NCBI GenBank assembly: GCA_023897205.1
Contig: JAHWDD010000002.1
Coordinates: forward strand, 3,906,001-3,970,000
Direction of reading: 5' to 3'
From: Exophiala sp. HKRS030
Lineage: Eukaryota; Ascomycota; Eurotiomycetes; Chaetothyriales; Herpotrichiellaceae
Length of the DNA stretch: 64,000 nucleotides
Under the pieces are notes generated by a model that did no database searches, had not been told where the DNA came from, and was given only the letters and a program-made list of their open reading frames with translations. Positions 47,141 to 58,970 of the stretch are shown here, in pieces (position 1 is the stretch's first letter; the number at the start of each line of letters is the position of its first letter). The position numbers were made by a program, and so were the translations under genes.

Positions 47141-48521
47141 ATGGCAACAGCAACACACATTGAACTAACCCCGCTACGGCCGGTGTATACCACGCTCCAG
47201 ATATATCGACGCAATCTGCACAGATAGGCAGTCAATTACTACAAGAAAACCACGAAAAATGGCATATGTACTTCAACCGAGACGGGTTTCACAACCATAT
47301 TGCGCATCACCTGTTGACATTGTATGCGCTGGGCGCCACACCAGAGGAAATTCAACGTGGATATGATCACAATAAATCGTATCAACGACCTCAATTACCA
47401 GTGAATAAGAAGAACGTGGAGGATATGGCAGATAGGAACAAGTTCAAGAAGTTCTTGGGGAAAGAAAAGTATTTTCATGATTATGAGGTGTTTTTCCGCA
47501 AGGAGATTGAGCAGAAGGGGTGGGAGGCTGTGCTTACTGAGCAATTGTTTGCCCGCGATGAACATGCCGAGACTATGTTGACAAGAATGTATGCCGGTAA
47601 GCAAAAGAGATGTCATGGACTTAAGATGTTTGGGTAGCTTACCTTGTGACAGGATTCCTCCATCCGCTGATCCATCTTGGATTTGGGATCGAGTTCAAAC
47701 AACCTGCAATCATCGTGGAAGCACTAGCACAAGCCGCCACCCATGATGACTGGACGAAACCATTCCTCATTCAAGCCGAGGACAAAGCCAAAACAACGAC
47801 GACATCAAAGAGTCTAGTACAACTACTCCATGAAAGTTGCGACAACGACAAACTTCGCGCCTCGCCACACTGGGAAGACGGCAACAAAGTACGCGACGGA
47901 GTATTCAAACGAGCTCCGAACGAAATGATCGAGCTTGCGTCACAATGGACAGTCAAACCGGATGAACTGGAACAGAAAACTGCTGAGATGATCAATGCAG
48001 CAGCATATTTCACAGGTACGGCGCAGAACCCACCGAAGAAACAGAAAATCGATTTCTTCTACATGCACTGTCTCAACAGTTCGATTTTCTTCTCGTCTTT
48101 CCTCAACGAACCATGGTTGACAGTCGAGGATAAATGCCGATTGCTCGAGTGGAAGGGCAGAATCGATCTAGCCCTCTATGTATCACGAGGATGTCCAAAG
48201 TTGAACATTGATGAAATCACACATTACAAACCGAGTCGACCGCAAGATGGTTGGGCAGAGATTGCGAAGAGAGTCGAGGGCCTCGAGGATGATGGGCACG
48301 CAAGTAAATTGATCAGAGCGATTGCCCATGGCGCGCAGGTGTCAAAGGCTTATCAGGGTCAGTCGACGGATGTGTTTCCAATTCAAGGCGACGATGCCTG
48401 GTTGAAGTTGGGTCATCTAGCTATTGATTCTATCGAGGGATCGGGTGAGGAAGGGAATTGGGTAAGGAATGCTGGGTTTGAGAAAGCTTGGGAGAATATT
48501 GCAGACAGGGCGAAGCTTTGA
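47141..48521 (+). CDS. Questin-oxidase-like protein; one frameshift at the 47169-47172 C run
   Basis: Member of the questin oxidase / DUF4243 family, to which fungal Baeyer-Villiger-type anthraquinone enzymes belong. Exons 47141-47596 and 47653-48521 (56-bp intron), 441 residues once one base is restored. From the ATG, MATATHIELTP is in frame; after CCCC the frame must step back one base to continue AGVYHAPDISTQSAQIGSQL, then LLQENHEKWHMYFNRDGFHN, with the conserved HNHIAHHLLTLYALGA. Exon 2 starts in GFLHPLIHLGFGIEF and holds VEALAQAATHDD, a second family motif. There is no polyketide synthase nearby, so a housekeeping or orphan role is as likely as toxin or pigment making. Confidence 0.85.
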
Positions 48522-48974
48522 TCAGGAGGTTAATTGTTGAGGTATGATGTTTGGGTCGTGGACGGAGGGGTTGTATATTGTTAATGGTGAACATAGGCTG
48601 AGTGAGGCATTTCTCGAGAGATTTATAGCAGTTCATTCTGGCAATATTCTGTCTGACCGTGGGCTTTGTTCGAGTCGCCGCCTGAGCACGTACAAATTTC
48701 ACAACAGTTCTACGCGATAGCGAAGTATAAAATCCGTCCGACTGATCAAGTTTATTACTACCAATCATATTGCGACAATGACACCCAACGTGAAACGCCG
48801 TCGACGCTTCGATTCTAAACCCCGCGTCACGACAAACCGTCAACTCCCCTCCAGGCACCTATCAATTACATCTTCATCACCACGACTGTCTCTTTTGCCC
48901 TCACCATCCAATTTCTGTCTGTTTCATGTAGCACCAGCCATTTTTCCCGTTCTTGTACCATTACTTCAGCGACC
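48522..48974. other. Intergenic
   Basis: Space between two plus-strand genes, with pyrimidine-rich DNA just before the next start. Nothing else seen. Confidence 0.5.
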
Positions 48975-50908
48975 ATGCCCAACGATAAGTCCTCATGGGA
49001 TTCGTCTTCCACTATCCCTCCTCCCCTCGATCCATTTCCTACTTACCAGACTCCGTATCCCCGTTCGGACAAAGATACCGACAATCCGTTCATCCAATTC
49101 CGACGTGCGGCTGATGAGACCTTCTCGTCTTTCTTCCAAGGCATCCCCCAATTGTTCGGAGTTGCCTTCAACGACAACCACCATTGGAAGCAGAGTGTCG
49201 ACGAAACAATGCGGAGAAGACATGAGTTGGAGGAAGGTTGGAGGAAACAATTCGAGCAGGAGATGGAGGAGATGAGACAGGAGTTGGAGAGGTCCAGGGT
49301 TGCTGCTACAAAGGCATTCGAGGAGGCGTTTGCTCCGACTACCAAAGATGTGGCGGCTCCTCCACCCGCGTCTACTTCTGCACCTGCACCTTGGTGGACG
49401 AAAGGAAATGCTGCGAGATGCCCTGCTCTGAACGGTACTGAGCCTCAGAGCAAAGCAAAGTCATGTCCTGCTCTCTACGATGAGGCCGGCCAACCAAAGA
49501 CAGAGCTCGATCTATATGAAAGAAGTTCTCAATCAGCGACCACGTATGCTCCAAGTGCACAAGAGACATCGAAGACATCTCAGAAATGGTCACAATGGCT
49601 GACTCCCGGAGATCTCAAATCTCGAGAGGCATCCTCAAGCGACAACAAGTCCACCTCCGAGGATGGCCCTACAGCTCAAGCTACTCGATACAGCATGTTT
49701 GGTGCTCGCCGGATGGATCCATTCGACAATCCAGATCATACAATTCCTTGGCTTATGCTTAGTCCTTACTCTCCTATCTATCTGTGCAACCCATCACAAG
49801 CTCGAATGTTCAGAGTCAAGATTCAGGACTCGACAAATACACCTCTACAAATATCTCGCCCAAGATTCTTCGACCGTTGGTATTCCGAAGTTGACGAGAA
49901 ATTGGCCAACACTCTTCCATGGGCAGATGCCTTTGAAGATCTTGTCAGTCTACAACAGACTGGACAAATGGTGGATAGAAATTATTCCACTCTACGGACA
50001 CCGCCAACTTGGATTCATGATATGGTGAATCGTGGCAGTCTAGGAGATCGTTGGGATTTAATGATGATGGTCTTTTGGTGAAACGTGCCAACGGAACAGA
50101 ATCGACTGAAGCAATCTCCAAGAATCAAAATCATTGTGGATGGCGCAAAGAGCGTAGATGGGGAAATTGGAAGAACAACAAGAAAGACGAGAAGACGGCT
50201 GTATCGGAACAGGAGCAATCAAGCGACGACAACTCTCTCGAGAAGTTCGTCGATGACATTACCGAACCTCTTGCTCAATCTCCCGTCTTCGGAGGCCTAC
50301 TTGCAACAGCTGATGCTATCGTCAATGCAGTCGAGCGAACTCTCGAGGATGTTGGCAATCAGATTCAAGACAAGACACCTCAGCCACCCGTGGAACCCAA
50401 ACAGAATGAAGAATTTGAGATCTCTCGCGAACAGGAAGAGACAGGGTTTCCACCATACTCGTCATCTTCATCTTCATCATATTCCTATTCATCTGAAGCC
50501 ACTTCAACCACCTCCCTGGGTTCGCAGGACTCGAATTCGATCATCTCGACAATGACCTCAACGATCACTCGAACCCTTCCTGATGGATCAATTGAAACGA
50601 AGCGTGTCCTAAAGAAGCGTTTTGCCGATGGTTCGGAAGAAACAGACGAAAGTACAGAAGTCCAGAATGCACAGCGGAAGTCGTTTGATAAGCAGACTCA
50701 AACAACGGTGCAAAATGATAAACACGCCATACACGCCGCACCTCAAACGGAGAAATCCCCCATTCTCACGGAGATAGGCAAAGGGAAGATTCAAAAAGCA
50801 ATCGCACAGGCGAAACCAGATGCAGGTCACACGGGTCAAGTACGCGACACTGCGAACATTTCTGCAGAAAGTCAAAGAAGAGGAAGCGGTTGGTTTTGGA
50901 CCAAATAG
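48975..50908 (+). CDS. Unknown fungal protein; frameshift at the 50057-50059 T run
   Basis: Not recognised. With one T restored in TTT at 50057-50059 the frames 48975-50056 and 50060-50908 join into one protein of 644 residues: text runs RGSLGDRWD, FNDDGLLVKR. N-terminal Ser/Pro tail, then a Gln/Glu/Arg coiled coil (MRRRHELEEGWRKQFEQEME) at about 78-115, then WLTPGDL and a folded-looking block RRMDPFDNPDHTIPWLMLSP with SPIYLCNPSQARMFRVK and RFFDRWYSEVDEKLANTLPW. The second part is polar, with an acidic LEKFVDDITEPLAQSPVFGG helix and a Ser/Tyr run, and ends SGWFWTK. No membrane segment, signal or catalytic motif. It might be a membrane-peripheral or mitochondrial factor, but no function can be given. 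Confidence 0.68.
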
Positions 50909-51249
50909 GAGTACTGGTCAATCCCTGGGACACGATCTGAGCACCGTGACATCTCGACTCATGATCTGATCAAGTTGACAACCCTCACAATAACAAATAA
51001 CTCACAGCTCAAAAAGCAATGTACAAAATTAATCAGATGCAAACTTCTCTACTCGCAAGTTCATCTCACACTATCTATCATTTATACAGCGACTTGAATA
51101 TCACGAATTATGAAACATCGTTATACCTACTCTCCATCTCTATTGCTAGTTCACTGCTTGTCTCCTGATGTCCAGCGACAGTCCCCCCTCTATGTTATCA
51201 AAGCTTTATCCACATGCCATCCCCACTCCTTCTACCAGGTCCAAAGCGT
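50909..51249. other. Convergent 3' space
   Basis: 341 bp between two convergent stops; nothing seen. Confidence 0.5.
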
Positions 51250-53424
51250 CTATCTTGACCACTTTCTCATACCTACTCTCATTTGTCCAGTTCCACCTCT
51301 ATTCGCCCTGAAATAATACGGCACAAAATGCAACTCCTCTATGCTCTTTGCTTCATCCCTCGTAACCACCGCCAACTGCTCAGCATCTATCGTCGGCGTC
51401 GCTTGAAAATTCTTCTGCGCTACTATACTCGCACCTTTCACCACAGTCAGACCAATGAACGAATCTCCCGTCGTCCTGTCATCGACTTTCTTTTCTTGAA
51501 TCTCGCATGTTGCGTCCAGTTGAACAGACTTGAAGTGATCCTTGACCCAAGGGTTGTCCACGTCTTCGGCACAATATACGATCGGTCCACGAACGAGGGA
51601 CAATGTGTTCTGGTTGGTGTATGGATGTGGCGAGACCAGCCGCGTGGAGATGTCGACGTCGAGCATGAACTTGGGGTTGCTCGAGAGCCAGTCCGAGGGA
51701 AGTGTGAGGTAGCCCTTTTCTAAGGCCTGGCTGGGAGGACTTGGTGTGATCTGTGCATAATCAGCCAGCTTTCTCTCCAGCTTATATCAACAGATATGAT
51801 TGGAATTTCAAGTTGCTTACCTTCCACGCCTTAGCCCAAGCTGGAATCCGCAGCGCGAGACTGACAGTCTGAGCCTTGGTCTTCAGCTCAAAGTCCACCT
51901 TGCCTTCCCATGGCCAATTACTCTTCTGCGTTAACGTCGCTTTCTCACCTCCAGACTCGAAGTTATATGTACTGGGGATATACAGATGGACATTGATCTG
52001 CAAGGAGTCTTTGGCCTCTGACTTGTCCTTCTGTGAATAGATATACCCACCAATCTGGCCGAACAAGCGCAAGACATTCGGTGGACAACAAGCACAAGTG
52101 AACCACTCTGCTCTCTTCGACGCCGTCTGATCACTGCTGGCAAGTTGATTGTCGTAGGTGAACTTTGTCCCATCGTGCGACATAGACGTCATTACGGCGT
52201 TGTACAGCGCCAATTCCAGAACATCGCTGTATTTGCGATCCAGATCATATTGCAACAATCGCTCCGCCAGCATCATGACTCCAATACCCGCGCACGTTTC
52301 GGCATAACAGCCTCCTTCATCTGTTCCCTGCGGCAGGAAATAATCCAGACCAAACCCTTCCCACTGCTTCATCGCACCAATGCCGCCAGTCACGTACATC
52401 TTGCACTGGACCATGTTGTCCCATAGTCTGAACACGGCATCCTTGAGCCTTGGATCCGGCGATTTCCCACCTCGAACAAGATCCGCCGCCGCCGTCAACA
52501 AATACATAGCCCGCACCGAGTGTCCCTTGATCGTCTGCTGCTCGACAATCGGCTTATGGGCCTGATAATACCAGAATGCGCTCGCCGTTCCCCAGTACCC
52601 AGGCTTCATACGGGGATCCTCGCCGCGCCGCTCGGCTTCGACATCGTAAAAATGCCGTCCGTACACACCCTTGGGATTCCCCGCTCAGAGATGAAATATT
52701 TAGCGAGATCCAAATGGCGCTGGTCGCGCGTACGCTCCCATAGCCGCACCAGCGCGAGCTCGATCTCCGGATGGCCTGGATATCCATGCAATTGCGTATC
52801 CTCCGGCCCGAACGTCTTGCACAGGAGATTGACGTATTTGACGATCGGTTCGAGAAGATCGTCGTTTTGATACAGGTGGTTGTGCGCCAGCGCCGCTTCG
52901 ATCAGGTGGCCCGCGTTGTAGAGCTCATGCAAGTCGCGGATGTTGGTGAATCGTTTGCCTGGTTCTACCACTGTAAAGTGGATGTTAAGATAGCCATCTG
53001 GTTGCTGTGCGGAGCGTATCATAGATACGAGTTCGCGGATTGAGGTGTGTATCTTGGATTCAGGTTGTGTGTGTAGGAAGTAGCAGGCTCCTTCGATCCA
53101 TTTTGCTACGTCTGAGTCCCTGTAGATAGATCAAGTCGTTCGGTCAGTTTTGAGGCTGCTTATGTTTCATTTTCCTTCTGGTATTGATGTTATGCAGATA
53201 GAGTCCTTGACTTACCAAAATAGATGGTTCGGTACAGGCCAATGGTCCGGAGGATCTGAGTAGGTTCGATGCCACTCTAGCTTGAATGCATCATAACGAC
53301 CAGTCTTCTTTAGCACCTCTAATTGATATGGCAGTGTTTCTGAAGATACCGCCTCTCTTCGTCGTGCTACCAGAGACCCTGGTAATATTGTCGTTCGGAT
53401 GAACGTTTCTTGAGGATACGACAT
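51250..53424 (-). CDS. GH127 beta-L-arabinofuranosidase-like glycosidase; frameshift at 52679-52682
   Basis: Glycoside hydrolase family 127 (DUF1680) enzyme; bacterial members cleave beta-L-arabinofuranose. Exons 53424-53216, 53119-51821 and 51750-51250; introns 96 and 70 bp. With one base restored in the CCCC run at 52679-52682 the protein has 669 residues. Seen: SLVARRREAVSSETLPYQLE; the (alpha/alpha)6 barrel with QQPDGYLN, HELYNAGHLIEAALAH and YGRHFYDVEAERRGEDPRM; the family acid-rich block GTDEGGCYAETCAGIG; and the zinc site FTCACCPPNVLR, whose two adjacent Cys and the Glu/Cys of the preceding motif match the Cys-nucleophile, Zn-bound site of HypBA1. A C-terminal beta domain with RGPIVYCAEDVDNPW follows. 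No signal peptide, so it is probably intracellular. Start chosen at MSYPQETF. Divergent from a MAL-type sugar transporter. Confidence 0.88.
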
Positions 53425-54970
53425 GTTGAAAGATTTCGACAGTTTTAGGGACGGGGCCAAGCTGTAAGTATAATATCCCAACTTGTCCCAGCTCGCACGT
53501 CTATACTTATTGTGATAGAACACGAAGCCACACCGAAAACGCTCTACTTGTATAACTAACAAAATAGAAAATGCCCCCACGATCGACGACATTGCTTGGA
53601 GAAGAATACACATGTGATCAAGATGCCACGTCCGGTCGGGGACCGCTTTTCCGGCTAAGTACAACGTTCCCACCATTTGCAGAAATACTTATCCACTGTC
53701 CGGAGGAGAACCTGGTGATGGTAGATCGTCAAAACTGCCAATGCTATTGAATTCTTGGACTTGAGGAATAGATACTGGACTCGGACATACCCCGGTGGTC
53801 AGACTCCGTGTAATTCGTTGTCTAGTCTTCTTGGAGATGCTGTATCTCCACCCCTCCGGAGTATCCGATGTGAACTGAAGAGATATCCACTCGCCATTCT
53901 CAATGGTCTGAGGAATCGCTCAAACCCCTTCGGCCTGCTGCGAGCCAGGGTCATGGAAATACACTCTTTACACTCTTCACACATGGACTCTGTACGAGTC
54001 ATCTGATGCTTGGGGCGACTTTACCCCTTCCGAGACATTACAACGAGAGTCGTGCCACTGGATATCCATGGTGCAACCCTCTGAAGGAGGAGTCCTCTCC
54101 ACATCCTCTGACATTAAGAGGTAAGCTAGAAACCTGGGGTAGTCTGTATACTTTCAAATCATCCCCGCAGTGGCGGGTCTGCTATATAGATGCTGTTACA
54201 GTTTATCAACTGGAAGATATGGGTGTTACATGGGGCAAGCATCCTAATATGAGACTTGCCTTCAGCAACGAATCGCGAAGATAGGATCTAGGTATTCGAG
54301 CTTTCAGTAGGTCTGTCGGGACTTCTGGAACAATTGAGATGTCCGAGTCCGGGCTTAGGGAATTGGCAGCCGTGCTTTGAATTTATGCCATGTCAATCCC
54401 CACATCTCGGCCATCTGCCGGATAGCAATTCGATGGTGACTTTTTCGAGATCTTCCCAGACACACGAAAAAGAATTCGAGATTGATTTCCGTGGCTTTTC
54501 TCTGTCTTGACCACCGCCTCCATTTGCTATTTTTGACCACCGGAAGATGTTCCGAGGAATGATGATACAGATATATGATAGTACGATACGAGACGAGACA
54601 CAGGCATGCTCTATACTCAATGATAGTCCACCACAATGCGATCGAGCCGAGGGATAAAGTATTACCAACCGCTTGAACTCCGGAGAGGAATTGATCAGAC
54701 TCCGGAGGGAGTTTACCCCGTGGGGGACTACATCCTGACTCCCAACGACTGCATAGCCGGGTCATGCTGGTTCAATGTAGATCAATACCCAGTTGAGACA
54801 TATATGAATCCTGGCTGCCTCAACATGAGTGCATAAACAGGTCGATGTGTCCGAGTATATTCTTTAGCACCCTCCACATTTACTTTGATATTCTTTACTA
54901 ATATCCCGTACCAGTTTCACGGACCTGGGAGAAATATACTATTGCACAACAACGAATTCTCCCTCAAACC
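53425..54970. promoter_or_regulatory. Shared upstream region of the GH127 gene and the sugar transporter, with CTCCGGAG palindromes
   Basis: 1.55 kb between divergent starts. The 8-bp palindrome CTCCGGAG occurs at 53854-53861, 54678-54685 and 54700-54707 (the last two 22 bp apart start to start), plus TCCGGAGG at about 53699. CCG/CGG half-sites are the usual targets of Zn2Cys6 regulators. No gene inside that I can support. Confidence 0.5.
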
Positions 54971-56920
54971 ATGGAGGACATCAAAATCGTTCCCACGGAT
55001 CATGAACTAAAGGCTATTGATCTGAGCAATGCCGACACACTCGAACTCATCCGTCATGCGCAGGAGAGCGATGCAGCCGACCGACTCTTGACCATCCGGG
55101 AAGCTCTCAAGAAATACAAGACTGCTGTATTTTGGGCCATGTTTCTATCTACATCCTTGATTATGGAAATTTATGATCTTGTCATCGTACGTCGACTTAC
55201 TGAAAGAGATCTTTGTTCCACGCACACTGACACTGACAATTCAGATCAACTCGTTCTACGGACAGACTCAATTTGCAACGAGGTTCGGGTTCTACGATGA
55301 AGAAGTCGGCAGATATTTAATCCCTCCTTCCTGGCAATCTGGTCTATCGAATTCTGCGGTCGTCGGGCAACTCGTTGGCCTTCTCATCAATAGTTACTGC
55401 CAGGATCGATTCGGCTGCCGCAAGACCATGATGTTTTTCATGACTTGGATGACCGTTGCTATCTTCATTCCTTTCTTTGCTCCTTCTTTGGGCGTTTTGG
55501 CTTTTGGACAGGTCTTTTGCGGTATCCCATGGGGTGTATTCCAGGTATGTGCCCAAGTTTTGTCTTTCGGTCTCACTTAATAAAATCTCTCTGGATAGAC
55601 ACTTTCGACCACATATGCCTCCGAAGTCGTCCCAACCATTCTCCGCCCTTATGTGACTGCGTACGTATGTATGTGCTGGGGCGCGGGTATCCTCCTGTCA
55701 TCTGGCGTTGTGAGAGCCGTGGCAAATGTCGAGGGAAACCTGGCCTGGCGTCTTCCTTTTGCCTTGCAATGGGTTTGGCCTATTCCACTTCTCCTTTGTG
55801 CCTACTTCGCTCCAGAATCACCATGGAATTCCGTCAGAAGAGGAAATTTGGACGAAGCAAGAAAGAGCTTGAGACGATTGACTCAGAAATCCGAAAATCA
55901 AGAAACAAAAGTCGAATCAACCCTGGCTTATATTAGGTATACCACGGAGCTTGAGAGGGCTGAAACATCTGATGCCAGTTTCCTGGAATGCTTCAAAGGC
56001 ACGAATCTAAGACGCACTGAGATTGTGAGATGAATTAGCTAGCAGATATTTGTTATGTTATACTGACTATCTGACAGAACTGCGTCGTTTGGGCAGCACA
56101 AATCCTCTGTGGCAACGCCATATTAGGCTACAGCGTTGTATTCTTGCAAGCAGCTGGATTCTCTGAAGTACAAGCTTTCGAAATCAACATCTCCTTGTCA
56201 GCCTGCTACATAATCGGTGGTATTATTTGTTGGTTTTTATTCCCTCACTTCGGACGAGCGACAATCTACATGGCTGGCTTGACATTTATGTTCTTTTGTC
56301 TTGTTGCCATTGGCGGGCTTGGTTGGTCGGATAGCCAAGAGGCTCAGTTAGCTATTGGTATCTTGTTGGTCATTTCGACCCTGGCCAATATGATCACAGT
56401 CGGGCCAGTATGTTATCCGATCGTCGCGGAGACGCCTTCGGGTAGATTGAGATATAAGACGATTTCAATCGGTCGGTTCATGTATAACGTTACAGGAATC
56501 TTCTCGAATTCTGTCACGCCGCGCATGCTTTCTCCAGTTGGTAAGTTTGTGTCTTCTGAATGATCAAGTTTGAATCTTCTTACTGACTTGCCGTTAGCAT
56601 GGAACTGGGGTGCCAAAGCTGGCCTTTTCTACGCCGGTACAAACCTGGCATGTAATCTCTGGTGCTGGTTTCGTCTTCCAGAGACTAAAGACCGTACTTT
56701 TGGCGAAATCGATCTCATGTTCGATAATCACGTCTCGGCTAGGAAATTCAGGACTACAAAAGTTGATCGTAAGTCGATTCCACCCCTTTCTTAAATGGAG
56801 TACATTCGATACAGCAGGATTGACATTGTTCCTACAGAATTTGCCCCAACAGAAGGCCTTGCGAAGAGAGAATCACTTGACGAGAAGAATATGAGCACGC
56901 ATCTTGATGATGTGGCGTAG
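54971..56920 (+). CDS. MFS sugar transporter, maltose/alpha-glucoside permease type
   Basis: Proton-coupled sugar uptake protein of the plasma membrane (MFS sugar-porter family). Six exons: 54971-55186, 55245-55544, 55599-56024, 56078-56540, 56598-56768 and 56838-56920, 552 residues; all phases agree and introns are 53-69 bp. Features: WAMFLSTSLIMEIYDLVI (TM1), QDRFGCRKTMM (D-R-x-G-R/K-R/K loop after TM2), CGIPWGVFQTLSTTYASEVV with the PTILRPY loop (E-x-x-P...R), FAPESPWNSVRRGNLDEARK (PESPW-L motif after TM6), and PETKDRTFGEIDLMF (PETK motif after TM12). The substrate may be a disaccharide or an arabinose-containing oligosaccharide, judging by its GH127 partner, but this is inference. Confidence 0.9.
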
Positions 56921-57458
56921 GATATAGGCATCAATGCTTTGATATGAAGGGCCGTGGCTTATAAATAACGACAATCGTAACACAGAAAATAGCTTCGGTA
57001 CACTGAAGAAAATCTACGGCGTGGCGTCAGGTCCATGAATGTAAAGTCCTTGTATTATGATTATGTGGCGAAGCCCGCGTACACAGGAGAGAATATCTCG
57101 CTTGATAAGGAAATCCAACACGGCCTTTCGAAAACCCCTGAGTGGAGAATTCCAAACGCCCTTAAGCAAACCGTTCTGATTCCCCATAAGAAACGCCACA
57201 AGCATTAAATCAAGCCCAACTGATAATCCAAATCCTCAGTCCTCAAGTCAAACTCTCATCATCACCACCACAAGGCTCGAGCCCCTTTTCTGAGCCTTCC
57301 TCTGCCCAGCATCCCACTCAATCTCAACTGACAATATGAAATCTCCACCTCAAGTCAAAATCTCATCGCATCCCAAGGCTGCCACCCCTTTACCTATGCC
57401 TCATCCGGACTGTTACTGATGGCCGCCATGACGAAGTCCACGTGTCGCATGGTGCCTA
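56921..57458. other. Convergent 3' space
   Basis: 538 bp between the transporter stop and the 57.5-kb gene's stop; nothing recognised. Confidence 0.5.
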
Positions 57459-58086
57459 TCAAATGTCCAACGTGTCCATCCCTTCGTCGGGCTCCCCTGG
57501 ACGAGCGGTACACGCTCCCCAAGTTCCCACACCCTCCAATCCTTGGCTCGTGGCCATACTCTGCTCTCCTGGCGGGCGTTTCACTCCATTCTGATTCCCT
57601 CCTGGCGCAACGGGCCCGAAACCCAATTCATTGACACTGGTGACCTGCTTCTGAATCTCAGTTAACTTGTCCTGTCCATGAGATCCTCCTTGGAGCAAGG
57701 CGTAATCTAGGTTTTCGGGCTTCCAGTCTTCAGCGAACTGGCCTCGCATAGCTTTATTCGCCCGTCTTCCTGCCCGTCCAGGATGGACGCGGTGGTTACG
57801 GAGAGGTGGTTGATGATGAGTGGTTTGGCTCGGTTCTCCAGCCTGGTTTGATGATGCTTGCTGGTTCTGTGTCATGTTTGGATGAGGAGCTGTGCTTTCC
57901 CCAGCATCGGCCATGTTTGTAGCAGGGGCTATGCCATTGCTATCAACTCTAGATCGAGTTGAGGTGTCCTGGGAGGTTCTATTGTGATGTTAGAAGAGCC
58001 ATGAGCATTTCCAACTTCTATGACGATCTCTATGTCTTGCAACAGGGGTCAGGCTTACTCTTTTCTGTCGCTTTAATAGAAGTCAT
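57459..58086 (-). CDS. Putative disordered protein, two exons, frame off by one base
   Basis: Not recognised. Main exon 57978-57459 holds TSQDTSTRSRVDSNGIAPAT followed by MADAGESTAPHPNM, a Gln/Asn/Pro-rich chain and a basic VHPGRAGRRANKAMRGQFAE. A first exon 58086-58059 (MTSIKATEK) with donor GTAAGC at 58058 and acceptor ACAATAG at 57979 fits, but the phase is off by one; one extra A in the AAAA run near 58061-58064 would give 182 residues. The 151-residue frame starting at 57914 is a simpler alternative. No motif or domain. Confidence 0.42.
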
Positions 58087-58259
58087 CGTGATAAATATTC
58101 ATGGGTTGGTTGTTCTGGGAACAGTTTGAAAAATGTTGATGTGTTTGAGATGATTTCTTCACTTCCTGGCCATTGTCGCTTGTTTTATAGAATCTAGAAG
58201 CTTCACTTTCTCAGCGGCCTACTCATATCGTCTGTTTGTTGCAACATTGTCGACAAACC

Positions 58260-58660
58260 GACTATAGAGTCGTAGGCCACCCTGAGGGCCGCTCGATAGG
58301 CCGCTCGATAGGCCGCTCTGCGTTTCCTGAAACTCTAGAGCTATCACGCCGCGAACTATGTGACAGAACGAGCTTCGTGGAGTGGCCCATAGTTTTGTTT
58401 GACCTTTTCGAGAAAATCTCGTTCTCAATCAGAGCCTGCCAGTTTTCATCTGTAGAGTGGTAGGCGGCCCTAGAGGCCACTCGATAGGCCGCTCGATAGG
58501 CCGCTCAAGAGACCACCCTGAGTATCCTGAGATGCTGTGGGTATCGCAGTAGCAAGCTACATGATAGGATGGGCTTCGCGGAGTGGCCTGTGGGTTTGTC
58601 CAACATACTTAAGACAGTCTTCCACTTAAACAGAGCCTGGCAGTTTACATGAGCCTTCAC
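58260..58660. repeat. Two-copy tandem repeat, period 201 bp, with nested GATAGGCCGCTC units
   Basis: Copy 1 near 58260-58460, copy 2 near 58461-58660. Matching landmarks are 201 bp apart: GCTTCGTGGAGTGGCC at 58372 and GCTTCGCGGAGTGGCC at 58573; AGAGCCTGCCAGTTT at 58431 and AGAGCCTGGCAGTTT at 58632. Each copy starts with direct repeats of CGATAGGCCGCT. Confidence 0.85.
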
Positions 58661-58970
58661 GGTGAAAGCAGAGTATTCGTCGTAGTAATGGCGTTTGTAG
58701 TTGATAGAGATGTGTGAAAATATGGACGAGTGGGAATTAAACGAATGCTAGATTGTGCAATGGCGCAAATATCTCTTGTCGTTTGGGAATCAATCAAAAG
58801 CATTCATGTTGATAGCAAGACTGATTCCGTGGGACAGTCTACTATCACTGGGCATAAGATGATTACATGCTTTTTTGGCTGTTAGAAAAGATTGGCTTAG
58901 GCCTATAGCATTGAAGTAACGTTACGCTCACAAATATCATTGAAATAAAAATAACATTTGTACATAATTT

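Noticed and set aside
47012..47227. 72-codon frame with a start at 47012 as an extra exon of the questin-oxidase-like gene
   Set aside because: A GTACGT donor there would give the wrong phase; the family N-terminus begins at 47141 after restoring one C.
44026..48521. A secondary-metabolite cluster around the questin-oxidase-like gene
   Set aside because: No polyketide synthase, NRPS or terpene synthase in the window; neighbours are housekeeping or structural.
53424..53676. Extended N-terminus of the GH127 gene up to 53676
   Set aside because: The extension is not family-like; the Met at 53424 precedes the conserved N-terminus and has good context.
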